IMG/VR virus record: IMGVR_UViG_3300047462_000497
Span: 1 to 39,573 of that record
Direction: 5' to 3' (one strand)
Length of the DNA: 39,573 nt
Source of the DNA: a virus
Below are positions 8,069 through 15,694 of this stretch, piece by piece. Numbering within the stretch: the first letter of the stretch is position 1; every line of letters starts with the position of its first letter. The notes beneath the pieces were generated by a model. The model searched no databases, was not told where the DNA came from, and worked only from the letters and a program-made list of their open reading frames with translations. A program made the translations under genes and the position numbers.

Positions 8069-8893
8069 TTAGGTCGGCGTACTCTTGAGGAACTCGACGA
8101 CGGCGACAGTGCCGGCGACGCCGATCAGTTGACTCGAATAGAGGCCGCGGATCTGAAAGCGCGTGCCGTCGGCGAGCGTGAGAATCATGAGCCGCTGAAC
8201 TTCGAAGGAACCGAGCGGCGGAATGTACGCGAGCTGCTCTTCACGGCTGAAGTCGGCGACGACGTCGGGGTCGTTCTCGTCGTGCACGCGCCGGATGGGC
8301 TGCAGGCCGAAAGGGATGACCGCTGGGGTCGCGCCCGGCGCCGTTGCCAGCGCGTAGCTTCCCGACGTCAGGGTTAGCGGCAGTTCGATCGCTTCTTGGT
8401 TCCCGGCCCACTGCGGGTCGAAGACCGATCCGAACGCCGGCGCCTGCGCGAGCGTTCCAGCGTTGGAGTTCGGGGCCGTCAGCACGCCGAGTTGCTCGCA
8501 CCGCACGAGCATTGTCTCGCGCGTGGGCCGCTTTTGGGCGACGGCGTAGATGCCGTTGATGGCCAACGTCGCCGTCCCGGCCAGGATTGCGGCGCCGTTG
8601 AGCTGCAGGTTCGGCGACTGGGTCTGCTCGACCAGAATGTCTCCGAGCGCGAGGTTCCCGGCGTTGACCATCGCTTCGAAGGCCAGCAGATCAAACGTTT
8701 GATTTTCAACCAGGGTCTTTGAGGTTTCTCGATCGATGCGGGCCGTCAGCGCCGCAATCGGCGTTGTATCGAGCACGCTGACGTTCGCGCTGCTACCGAG
8801 ACGATAGAGATTGTATGACTCGCCCCAGCGTGCCCCGATGCTGCCTCGGATAGCTTGCACCTTGCCGTCAAGGGCACCGAGGCGGTTGGCCAT
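8069..8893 (-). CDS. Hypothetical virion protein (neck region)
   Basis: A 274-residue protein in the head-to-tail joining part of the block. The N-terminus 'GARWGESYNLYRL' resembles starts of uncharacterised phage minor structural proteins. The C-terminal region (about 200-274) is beta-rich with 'SREEQLAYIPPLGSFEVQRLMIL' and ends in 'VEFLKSTPT'. Its stop is followed by 15 nt to the next gene, and its ATG starts two bases after the stop codon of the preceding 110-residue gene. A neck or tail-terminus role follows only from its place. Confidence 0.65.
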   Translation of the reverse strand: MANRLGALDGKVQAIRGSIGARWGESYNLYRLGSSANVSVLDTTPIAALTARIDRETSKTLVENQTFDLLAFEAMVNAGNLALGDILVEQTQSPNLQLNGAAILAGTATLAINGIYAVAQKRPTRETMLVRCEQLGVLTAPNSNAGTLAQAPAFGSVFDPQWAGNQEAIELPLTLTSGSYALATAPGATPAVIPFGLQPIRRVHDENDPDVVADFSREEQLAYIPPLGSFEVQRLMILTLADGTRFQIRGLYSSQLIGVAGTVAVVEFLKSTPT

Positions 8894-8894
8894 C

Positions 8895-9227
8895 TTAGCG
8901 GCGCCCCGCGGAACGGAAGGGGCTCGTCGCGTCGATCGCGACCACCGCTAGATGACGCGCTGCTCGTTCGCGACGAGCGGCGATGGTCGCTTCGTCGACG
9001 ACTGCCGGCTCGTGCGGTCGCCGGATCGCGCGCAGATGCGGCACGTCGTCGCGCCAAGTCAAGACGTTGCGTGGGAAATGGATCGTTAGCGAAAGGACCG
9101 TTGCGTCTTCGTAAAACTCGACGCCGAGCGTTGCGTTGAGCGGCGGCTTCCGGCCGCGGTAGCAGTGGTCGGAGAAGATCTCCTCCAGGCGTTCGCGCTC
9201 GGCTGCGAGCGTCGCCGCGTCGGTCAT
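8895..9227 (-). CDS. Hypothetical neck-region protein
   Basis: A 110-residue protein whose ATG overlaps the TGA of the preceding connector gene (ATGA), so it is translationally coupled. The N-terminal 25 residues form a charged helix (TLAAERERLEEIF), then a beta pair with 'LNATLGVEFYEDATVLSLTIHFP', and an Arg/Ala-rich helix near 75-95. Size and place would suit a head completion or tail terminator subunit, but no family pattern is clear. Confidence 0.6.
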   Translation of the reverse strand: MTDAATLAAERERLEEIFSDHCYRGRKPPLNATLGVEFYEDATVLSLTIHFPRNVLTWRDDVPHLRAIRRPHEPAVVDEATIAARRERAARHLAVVAIDATSPFRSAGRR

Positions 9228-10093
9228 CGAATGCTCCGTGTCGCATAGGGCCGCAGCAAGTACTTCGCTGGTTCGGGTATCGAGAACGGCACTTTGCGGC
9301 GTGTCAGTTCGTCCTCGAATTTCTCAAATGCGCCCATGCCGACGTTCTGCAGGTCGCGGAAGGTGAGCAGCTCCGTCGCGATCATCGTGACGGCTTCGCG
9401 CAAGCGTTCCGGGTAGAAAATCCACGGATAGCCGCAGGTGACGGTCAATTCGATTACGTTGGCCGAGAAGCCGATGACTTCGAGCGCGCCGAGCAGCGCG
9501 TATTGACCCAACGCATAGGCGAGGATCTCGATGTAGCCCAGATCGGGATTCGTATAGATGTCGGTCGTTACGTTGAACGTCGAACGAATCTGCTGCGCAG
9601 AGACGAAGACCAGCGCATCGCACGACACGATCGGCTTGTGATACGGAAACACGCGACGCGATCGACGATACTTGTGCCGTTCCAGATATTGCAGCTGACG
9701 CCGCGAACCGCCCATGAAGGCATCCGCGAGTCCAGAAGCGCGCCGGAGAATGACGTCGAGTTCGCCTGTCGCAAGCCCCGACGTGTCGACGCCTTCGCCG
9801 ATGTATTCCGATGCCTGCACGTATTGCGAGTGGACGCGCAGCGTGAGCGACGCCGTGTTCGGCGGCATTGCCGAGTCGGCGACGGTCGCGGTATCCGTCG
9901 AAAGCCCGTCGGGAACCGCGAATGACAGAACGTTCGAGGCGACCGACGCCGCAACGACGGTCGTCGTGGCCTTGGCCGCGCCTTGCTGCACGAAGGTCAG
10001 CGTCGCCGCGCCGTTGATGAGGCCGGAGCACGCGAGCGCGAGCGTGTTGCCGGGCGCGCAGTCTGCGACGCTCGGGGTGACGCTCGCGCTCAT
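9224..10093 (-). CDS. Head-tail connector/adaptor protein with N-terminal Ig-like domain
   Basis: A 289-residue protein. Residues 1-85 form an Ig/IPT-like beta domain ('CAPGNTLALACSGL', 'NTASLTLRV'). Residues about 190-270 ('YAL...LGALEVIGF', then 'YPERLREAVTMIATELLTF', then an 'FEKFEDEL' helix) resemble the helical gp6-type adaptors that bind the portal ring. It follows the capsid genes and precedes small neck genes, the usual adaptor site. The Ig-like domain may decorate the neck surface. The adaptor call is a pattern-level inference. Confidence 0.55.
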   Translation of the reverse strand: MSASVTPSVADCAPGNTLALACSGLINGAATLTFVQQGAAKATTTVVAASVASNVLSFAVPDGLSTDTATVADSAMPPNTASLTLRVHSQYVQASEYIGEGVDTSGLATGELDVILRRASGLADAFMGGSRRQLQYLERHKYRRSRRVFPYHKPIVSCDALVFVSAQQIRSTFNVTTDIYTNPDLGYIEILAYALGQYALLGALEVIGFSANVIELTVTCGYPWIFYPERLREAVTMIATELLTFRDLQNVGMGAFEKFEDELTRRKVPFSIPEPAKYLLRPYATRSIR

Positions 10094-10099
10094 GGTTGG

Positions 10100-10423
10100 T
10101 TACTGCGCCGATTGCGCGACTTTGCGCGCGGCGCCGGCGCGCCGGGCGTGATCGGGAATGTCGCCCGAGCCGGCCGACTGCGCGATCGCGTCGTTGAGCG
10201 AACGATTGGCTGCGATACGCGATTGTGCGTCGGGATCGACGGGAGGCTCGGGCGCCGAAGCGGGCGCGGGTGCGTCGACCGGTTCGAGGGTGATGCCCAT
10301 CGCTTCGAGCGCCGACTTTTTGTCGTCGGTCAGGCGCGCGATGCCTTTTTCGTTCGGCTCGACCCACCCGAATTTGGTGTGGATGACCGTACCCGGGCGG
10401 CGATCAACGATTCGATAGAACAT
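10100..10423 (-). CDS. Hypothetical protein between capsid-associated and connector genes
   Basis: A 107-residue protein. Residues 1-45 are a compact basic/aromatic domain ('RRPGTVIHTKFGWVEPNEKG' then 'LTDDKKSALEAMGI'), which resembles small phage proteins placed just after the major capsid gene. Residues 48-107 are Pro/Ala-rich and look disordered. It lies 7 nt upstream of the connector gene and is preceded by a strong hairpin (10512-10538). No function can be assigned. Confidence 0.6.
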   Translation of the reverse strand: MFYRIVDRRPGTVIHTKFGWVEPNEKGIARLTDDKKSALEAMGITLEPVDAPAPASAPEPPVDPDAQSRIAANRSLNDAIAQSAGSGDIPDHARRAGAARKVAQSAQ

Positions 10424-10511
10424 GCATCCTCAGCGATGGAGCGCGAAACGAGCGTCGTCGGCCGATGGGGCAGCGACGCGGCGCGAAATGCGATCTGTTT
10501 CATGGTGAAAT

Positions 10512-10538
10512 GAGGCCGACGCGCGAAGCGCCGGCCTC
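10512..10538 (-). terminator. Strong hairpin after the capsid-associated gene
   Basis: On the minus strand a perfect 7-bp stem GAGGCCG/CGGCCTC closes a GC-rich loop that can pair further (GCGC/GCGC). It is followed by ATTTC only. It is probably a partial terminator or an mRNA 3'-end stabiliser downstream of a highly expressed gene. Confidence 0.45.
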
Positions 10539-10545
10539 TGTGCCC

Positions 10546-11076
10546 TTACTGCTGGATGATGATGGTGCAGGGCGCGTAGTTGGTCAGGCCGGCGAGCACG
10601 TTGCTCTGTGCGAGCGCGCTGCCCGACGCCGTTGCCACCGTGTGGCCGCCCGTCGTCGATGCGGCGAGGCTGACCTCTTCGATCACGCCCGCTTCTTTTG
10701 CGGAGATCGTGATGACGGCGGCCGAAGCGCTCGCCGTGAAGAGGGCGGAGAAGGTCGCGTTGGCGTTGAGCGCCGCGGCGACGTCGGTTGCCGTCGTGCT
10801 GAGGCCGCCGGATTGGTCGCCCGAAACCAGCGTGTAGGTGACGGCGTTGCCGTCGACCGTGATCGTGACGGTGTCCGACGTGGTCGGCGTGCCGCTGAGC
10901 GTGACGGTGCCGCTGTTGGTCGAGCGAACGCGGAACTCGAGCGACCCGCCCGTGTTGCCTTGACGTTCGACTTGCACGAAGGCCGGATAGCTCTCGGCCG
11001 TGTACGAGTCGCTTTCGACGTCGGTCGGCGCGGTGAAGATGAGGAATCCCGTTAGGGATGCGATCTGGGTAGCCAA
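10546..11076 (-). CDS. Capsid-associated beta-sandwich protein (possible decoration protein)
   Basis: A 176-residue protein encoded directly after the major capsid gene, where decoration (cement) proteins usually lie. The TTG at 11076 was chosen as start because AGGAGGG stands 6 nt upstream; a TTG nine codons earlier has no SD. Residues about 45-150 form a Thr/Ser/Ala-rich domain ('SDTVTITVDGNAVTYTL' then 'VAAALNAN' helix then 'AAVITISAKEAG'). The same layout appears inside the sheath protein. Hairpins flank the gene on both sides, consistent with separately tuned, high expression. The decoration role is inferred from position. Confidence 0.55.
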   Translation of the reverse strand: MATQIASLTGFLIFTAPTDVESDSYTAESYPAFVQVERQGNTGGSLEFRVRSTNSGTVTLSGTPTTSDTVTITVDGNAVTYTLVSGDQSGGLSTTATDVAAALNANATFSALFTASASAAVITISAKEAGVIEEVSLAASTTGGHTVATASGSALAQSNVLAGLTNYAPCTIIIQQ

Positions 11077-11126
11077 GAGAAGCCCTCCTACGAGCTGGGC
11101 CAAGAAACGAGCAGCGGCGCGCCGTG

Positions 11127-11149
11127 AAAAACGACGCGCCGCATGCGCG
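11127..11149 (-). terminator. Possible intrinsic terminator after the major capsid gene
   Basis: On the minus strand a 5-bp GC stem CGCGC/GCGCG with 5-nt loop is followed by TCG and five Ts. A longer alternative pairs GCGGCGCG with CGCGCCGC around the same T run. It lies between the major capsid stop (11181) and the next gene start (11076). Confidence 0.45.
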
Positions 11150-11180
11150 CGAAAAGAGCTCTAACGCGAGCGCGGAGAGC

Positions 11181-12305
11181 TTACTGGACCTGGAGCGAAA
11201 CGCGGCCCAGACCGATGCTCGGCGCGAGCGCCGCGAGTCCGTACATGCAGAACGGGATCGCGACTTCGGTGAGCTGGCCGCTGACGGCGGTCGGAATCCG
11301 GATGATCGAGGGGACCGGCGAGCCCAGATACGGCATCTCGAGCAGGTCGGTGTCGAGCAGCAGGATGTCCTGATACAGGTTGGTGCCGAGGTTCGGCGAC
11401 CACTGACCGAGGAACTGACCGGGCACGACCAGGACCGGGATGAGGCCCTGATCCGTCGAGATGGCGCGGACCGTGAGGCCCGGGATGATCTCGAGGTTGT
11501 TGTCGCTGCGGACGTAGCGGACCAGCGACAGTTCGTCTTCGAACATCGCTTCCGAACCCGTCGTGTTGCACACGATCAGGTCGATCTTGCCGCCCTTGTC
11601 CCAGATGGAGTTGACCGCCTTGCGCACGGCTTTGAGCACGCGCTGGTCCGTCCACGGCGTGCGGATGTCGACCTGCACGCTGTTTTCCGGCGGCGTCTGG
11701 ACGTTTGCGATGTAGCGCAGACCGTTGAAGCCGTTCGCGTCGTACTTGCCGTTGGGATCGATGTAGGGATTGCTCAGCGCGAGGTTGTTGACGTCGGTTT
11801 GGAAGCGCAGCGACTCGTTCTGAACGTCGCGCGCCAGGGTCTGCATGCCGCCGACGACTTCCTTGCCGTAGAGGTCTGCGGAAGGACCACCGACGGCGTT
11901 GCCGGCGAACTGCGCCTTCATGCTGACCGAACGCCGGATCGCGAAGACCGCGACGTTGCTGGTCAAGCGTTGGTAGCTGTTCGAGTCGTCGTTGACGGTG
12001 CCGGTTTCCGCGATCGTGTTGGGATCGCTCGTCTGCGAGAAGCTGGTCTGTTGCAGATAGGTGTGCGAGAGGCCGTTGGCCGGCACTTTGCGCACCATAT
12101 CGAAGAACGGCCAGTTGCGCACGAACACCGGGATGATGTCGGGCGCGAGGTCTTGCGCGACGATCGGCGAGGTCGAGTCGCTCGATGCGCCCGTGCCGCT
12201 CTTCTGCAGGATCTTGTCGGCGATCGAGCGCTCTTGGCCCAGGAAGTGATGGACCGGCAGGTCCTTGGTCACCGGCTTCCAGAGCGGATAATGCTTGTCG
12301 GACAC
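11181..12305 (-). CDS. Major capsid protein (HK97-fold expected)
   Basis: A 374-residue protein immediately after the prohead protease/scaffold gene, the invariant place of the major capsid protein. The N-terminus has an extended arm region. The body shows typical capsid features: a DLAP-x-IIPVFV...FFD segment (about residues 52-70), 'MQTLARDVQNE' helix near 155, and a C-terminal 'PGLTVRAISTDQGLIPVLVVPG' beta region followed by 'LLLDTDLLEMPYLG'. Start is GTG with GGAG about 10 nt upstream. No sub-family is recognised with certainty. It is flanked by hairpins with T-runs on both sides. Confidence 0.85.
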   Translation of the reverse strand: MSDKHYPLWKPVTKDLPVHHFLGQERSIADKILQKSGTGASSDSTSPIVAQDLAPDIIPVFVRNWPFFDMVRKVPANGLSHTYLQQTSFSQTSDPNTIAETGTVNDDSNSYQRLTSNVAVFAIRRSVSMKAQFAGNAVGGPSADLYGKEVVGGMQTLARDVQNESLRFQTDVNNLALSNPYIDPNGKYDANGFNGLRYIANVQTPPENSVQVDIRTPWTDQRVLKAVRKAVNSIWDKGGKIDLIVCNTTGSEAMFEDELSLVRYVRSDNNLEIIPGLTVRAISTDQGLIPVLVVPGQFLGQWSPNLGTNLYQDILLLDTDLLEMPYLGSPVPSIIRIPTAVSGQLTEVAIPFCMYGLAALAPSIGLGRVSLQVQ

Positions 12306-12319
12306 GTTGAAGAAGCTCC

Positions 12320-12351
12320 AAAACGAAAGCGAGCCCGCGGTGCGGACTCGC
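12320..12351 (-). terminator. Intrinsic terminator-like hairpin upstream of the major capsid gene
   Basis: On the minus strand a 10-bp stem with one T-G pair (left arm 12351-12342, loop ACC, right arm 12338-12329) is followed by TTTCGTTTT. It lies between the protease/scaffold stop (12381) and the capsid GTG (12305), so it would limit read-through into, or process the mRNA before, the capsid gene. Confidence 0.6.
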
Positions 12352-12380
12352 TCGTGACGGTTGGTGTCGGTTAGGTGGGC

Positions 12381-13325
12381 TTAAGTCGTCGCTCGGAGCC
12401 GAGGATCGTTCTGGTCTTGACGCTGCGCGGCCGCGCCGATGACGGCGGCGGCCTCGGCGTTGGACTTGAGATACATCTCGGGAGTGGCGACCGGCTCGCT
12501 TCCGGTTTTGGTGCTTCCGCCGGGTTGCGCGGTGATGCGTCCCGTCGGGGTCGCGCGGAGTTCCGCGAGCTTGTCTTCGAGTTGTTTCTGTTCGGTGGTC
12601 AGCGCTTCGCGGCGTTGCGTCGCTTCGGCGATTTCGCCGGCGAGAGCATCGCGCGCAGCGGTTTTCGCGGCGAGGTCGGCGTCGAGTTCGGCAACCGAGC
12701 CGGCACCGAGCACGACGAACGTGACCTTGGGATACGCCGCGGACAACGTCGCGAGTTGCGTCTCATCGACGCCGCGCACGACGACGGTCTGCCCGTCCTC
12801 GAACGACAGCGTCTCGATCGCTTTTTCGGCGGCCGTCGGCATCTCGGGGTCGCTCGGCAGATCCGCGTCGCCGGGAACGTCGTAATCGTCGGGCAACAGC
12901 GAGCGAACCGCCTTGTGCGCAAGCGCGATATTCACCAGCGACTCGATGCAGCAGCCGTGCGCGTGCACCGATTTGAGCGAGCGCATCGCACTGAGCACGG
13001 CTGTCGCTTGATCGTCGTTGAGCGGGTTCGCTCCGTCATCGGCAGAGCGCGTTTGCGAAACGATGATGGTTTCGCCGGCGGACGTCGCGGCGGCGCGCTG
13101 TTGCGTCTCGCTCAACGCGAGATCGGCCCCCTGGCCATCGGGTGCCAGGGTGGCGCTACCGCTTGCGATCGTCTCCTCGGCGTTCGCCACGACGGCGCCG
13201 GATTCGGCAGCTGCGAGCGCCGCGGTCTCGGCGTCTTTCGCAAAGGCGTCCATGTCGGTGAGCGGCGCTTCGGTCGTCGGAGTTTCCTCGGCGGGCGCGG
13301 CGGTCTGCTCGGCGGCGGGCGGCAT
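12381..13325 (-). CDS. Nested scaffold protein from an internal start in the protease gene
   Basis: An in-frame ATG at 13325 is preceded by a perfect GGAGG with 8-nt spacing and lies just after the protease domain ends. Translation from here gives 314 residues: an acidic, Ala/Pro-rich arm and the C-terminal coiled coil, without the protease. This is the arrangement of lambda C/Nu3, where the scaffold is made in excess from an internal start. Expression of the short form is inferred from the SD and the domain boundary. Confidence 0.65.
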   Translation of the reverse strand: MPPAAEQTAAPAEETPTTEAPLTDMDAFAKDAETAALAAAESGAVVANAEETIASGSATLAPDGQGADLALSETQQRAAATSAGETIIVSQTRSADDGANPLNDDQATAVLSAMRSLKSVHAHGCCIESLVNIALAHKAVRSLLPDDYDVPGDADLPSDPEMPTAAEKAIETLSFEDGQTVVVRGVDETQLATLSAAYPKVTFVVLGAGSVAELDADLAAKTAARDALAGEIAEATQRREALTTEQKQLEDKLAELRATPTGRITAQPGGSTKTGSEPVATPEMYLKSNAEAAAVIGAAAQRQDQNDPRLRATT

Positions 13326-14087
13326 GGTTTTTTCCTCCAGGCCCAGCGCGTCAAGCTGCGCGGGCGTCGTGTCGGGGCGTTCCTCGCCCGCGTGCGGCGC
13401 GAGCATCGCCTTCTTGACCATGGCGCGCGCGTCGGGCAACGCCCGCAGCTCGTCACTGATCGTCTTGACGTACTCGTCGATGTGCGTGTGCAGCGAGCGC
13501 GTCGCGAACTCGACGAAGCCCTTGGTGTACGCGCGCGGATTGGCGGGAATGCCGACCAAACTGATTTCGAGCAGATCGACGTCGTGCACGACGACGCGCC
13601 AATCCATCCAGTCGTCTTCGTTCTTCCAATCGAAGTCAAGCCAAATGCCGCCGATCGAGAAACCGAGCTTCGTGCCACCCTCGACGTGCTTCCACGCCTT
13701 GACCGCACGCGGGTTCTCCGCGTCGATCTCCAGGCGGATCATGAGATCGATGCACTCGCCCTGCGTGGGATCGCTCGCGTTTTGGAGCGTTGCCTCACGG
13801 CACGTGCCCAAGATGTCCTCGGGCACCATGTACGAGTGGTTGAGCCACATGACGATACCGCGCGCTTGCGCGACCATCTTGGTCTGCGCCGAGGCATCGA
13901 GCGTGTCGCCCATGCGATCGTCGACCGTCGAAGACGCCGTGCCTTCGAGGTACATCTTCTCGACGCCATCGGCCGGGTCGATGGCCTTGAAGGCGCGAAC
14001 GGCGCCGGTCTTGATTTCGAAACGGCGCGGATCGTCTTTCGCGACGAAGCGCGGGCGAACGACGTCGATCGCTGCTGCTGGGGGCAT
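12381..14087 (-). CDS. Prohead protease fused to C-terminal scaffold
   Basis: A 568-residue protein. Residues about 25-190 form an HK97/U35-type prohead serine protease: the 'MWLNHSY' block supplies the catalytic His (about residue 84) and 'LLEISLVGIPANP' the catalytic Ser (about 176). It would cleave capsid and scaffold proteins during maturation. Residues about 255-350 are Ala/Glu-rich and disordered. A long Ala/Glu/Arg/Lys coiled coil near 485-535 ('DADLAAKTAARDAL', 'QKQLEDKLAELRA') looks like scaffold. ATG 14087 was chosen over an upstream in-frame start because AGAGGT precedes it by 6 nt. An internal start makes a separate scaffold (see 12381-13325). Confidence 0.88.
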   Translation of the reverse strand: MPPAAAIDVVRPRFVAKDDPRRFEIKTGAVRAFKAIDPADGVEKMYLEGTASSTVDDRMGDTLDASAQTKMVAQARGIVMWLNHSYMVPEDILGTCREATLQNASDPTQGECIDLMIRLEIDAENPRAVKAWKHVEGGTKLGFSIGGIWLDFDWKNEDDWMDWRVVVHDVDLLEISLVGIPANPRAYTKGFVEFATRSLHTHIDEYVKTISDELRALPDARAMVKKAMLAPHAGEERPDTTPAQLDALGLEEKTMPPAAEQTAAPAEETPTTEAPLTDMDAFAKDAETAALAAAESGAVVANAEETIASGSATLAPDGQGADLALSETQQRAAATSAGETIIVSQTRSADDGANPLNDDQATAVLSAMRSLKSVHAHGCCIESLVNIALAHKAVRSLLPDDYDVPGDADLPSDPEMPTAAEKAIETLSFEDGQTVVVRGVDETQLATLSAAYPKVTFVVLGAGSVAELDADLAAKTAARDALAGEIAEATQRREALTTEQKQLEDKLAELRATPTGRITAQPGGSTKTGSEPVATPEMYLKSNAEAAAVIGAAAQRQDQNDPRLRATT

Positions 14088-14107
14088 CTGAATACCTCTG
14101 CGGGCGG

Positions 14108-14296
14108 CTAGTTCGGGCGGTAAGGGATGCACCAGCGCGGCGCAAGGAAGAAATTGACGGCGTCCGGTGGAGCACCGGGCTCGTCGACCTTTGCGCACCC
14201 GACCACTTGCGCGATCGTTGCGCCAACCAAAACGCCATCAAAGATCGCGAGAAGGACGAACGCCTCGGCGACCGACTCAGTCGTCACTCTGGCCAT
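14108..14296 (-). CDS. Small hydrophobic protein between portal and protease
   Basis: A 62-residue protein starting at ATG 14296, 20 nt inside the 3' end of the portal gene, with AGGA 8 nt upstream. Residues 8-33 ('AEAFVLLAIFDGVLVGATIAQVV' region) are hydrophobic enough for one membrane segment. Its stop is 20 nt before the protease ATG, so the gap between portal and protease is filled only by this reading frame. Not recognised; holin-like proteins are of this size, but the position is unusual for one. Confidence 0.5.
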   Translation of the reverse strand: MARVTTESVAEAFVLLAIFDGVLVGATIAQVVGCAKVDEPGAPPDAVNFFLAPRWCIPYRPN

Positions 14297-15683
14297 CGGA
14301 CTCGTCCTGGTTATCGTCGTCGTCGTCGGCCGCAGCGGGCTTGCCGGAGCCCGATTGCGCATCGCCTGGCTTCTGATCGTCAACCTGCGCTGGATCGGCA
14401 GCTTTTGCCATCGCGGTCGGCCAGGGTTCGTCGCCCCAGGGGACGGGCGGCTTGCCGTCTTCGGCGCGAATTTCGTTCGGAGTCGTCGCGCCGATGCTCA
14501 TGTAGATCTGGCGCAGCTTCGCCTCTTCCATCGCGTCGCGCGCATTGAGGTTCGAGAAACGAAACCCGTGGTTTTCGTCGAACTCCCACACGATCTCGCG
14601 CGTGAAAAACTCTTCGACGAGCATCGCGAGCGAACGATGGCCCTCGTCCGTGAGCCGTTCTTGTTTCTCGCCGATCGAACGGTGAATATCTTGCGTCAGG
14701 TTGAATACGCCGAGATCCATCTCGAAGACGGCCGCGATCTTGGTCGCGAGCCACTTCTTGTATTCCTGGCGCTGCATCTCGCGAGCGCTGCGGTGAAACG
14801 GCGTGTACTTTACGTGTCCGGCTTCATCGCCGACGCCGGTGCTCACGATGGCCATGTTCTGCGTGCCGGCGATTTCGCTCGCGTAGTACTCGCGAAACTT
14901 GTCGACGTCGTCAGGATCCACGCCCGGGCCGAGATCGATCAATCCTTGCGGCGCCGTCTGGCGCACCATGTCGTAATCGTAGGCCTCGCCGTACAACTCG
15001 GCTTCGATGATATTGACCAGCGTCTCGATCTTCGACCAGCCGATCGGACTGTTCGTGCGCGGACACGCCATCATGTAGAGCATCTGATCGTTGCGCAGCT
15101 CTGCGCGCAAGATATTGTCTACGTATTGGCGATAGCGAATAGCCTTGGGGTCGTTGCCCGTCCAAGAGCCGTCCGGCGATATGGTCGCGCCGTCGACAGC
15201 GTGGAGCGCCACGATCTTGCCCGCGAGCGTCTTTTCCTTTTCGATTACACCCGCGTCGAGGACCAACAGATCTTCGACGACCTGATCGAGGAGCGACCGG
15301 AGCGACTCGCGCTTGGGGTTGCAGAAGCGGAAGAGCTCGCCGACCGCCTTGACCACGCGCGGGTCGGGCTTTGCTTGCGGATCGTCGACGCGCGCGATGT
15401 GCCACGGCGTTTGACTGACCTGCGATTTGCGGCGATTGATCGCGACGCGCACCCATTCGTTCGCGTCGGCGAAGTGCCGCAGTAGACGGGAAGGCCGGCG
15501 ACGATCGTTGCCGACGCCCCAGGCCGTCCGCTGCGCCATCGCGTAGGGCGCCTGCGTCAACGCGGCCTTGGCGGAGACCGTGGCCAGCGGCGCAGCTTTC
15601 CCGACAACGGGTGCCTGCGGCGCGGCGGCGAGCGTCGGAAGAGCGGGCAGCCACGATCGGAGACGATCGCCGATCGTGGGCAT
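14277..15683 (-). CDS. Portal protein
   Basis: A 468-residue portal, the dodecameric ring at the capsid vertex through which DNA enters and leaves. It lies directly after the large terminase and before the protease. The sequence shows the portal pattern: 'NEWVRVAINRRKSQVSQTPW' near residue 80, 'SPIGWSKIETLVNIIEAE' in the middle, the 'ATKIAAVFEMDLGVFNL' block, and an acidic C-terminal tail. ATG 15683 was chosen because AGGAG lies 8 nt upstream and because the longer reading overlaps the terminase. The tail from about residue 425 is Asp-rich and likely disordered. Confidence 0.88.
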   Translation of the reverse strand: MPTIGDRLRSWLPALPTLAAAPQAPVVGKAAPLATVSAKAALTQAPYAMAQRTAWGVGNDRRRPSRLLRHFADANEWVRVAINRRKSQVSQTPWHIARVDDPQAKPDPRVVKAVGELFRFCNPKRESLRSLLDQVVEDLLVLDAGVIEKEKTLAGKIVALHAVDGATISPDGSWTGNDPKAIRYRQYVDNILRAELRNDQMLYMMACPRTNSPIGWSKIETLVNIIEAELYGEAYDYDMVRQTAPQGLIDLGPGVDPDDVDKFREYYASEIAGTQNMAIVSTGVGDEAGHVKYTPFHRSAREMQRQEYKKWLATKIAAVFEMDLGVFNLTQDIHRSIGEKQERLTDEGHRSLAMLVEEFFTREIVWEFDENHGFRFSNLNARDAMEEAKLRQIYMSIGATTPNEIRAEDGKPPVPWGDEPWPTAMAKAADPAQVDDQKPGDAQSGSGKPAAADDDDDNQDESDGQSDD

Positions 15684-15694
15684 GTGGAACTCTC

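Noticed and set aside
11124-14111. Two long plus-strand frames opposite capsid and protease genes
   Set aside because: Low-complexity Arg-rich products antisense to well-supported virion genes.
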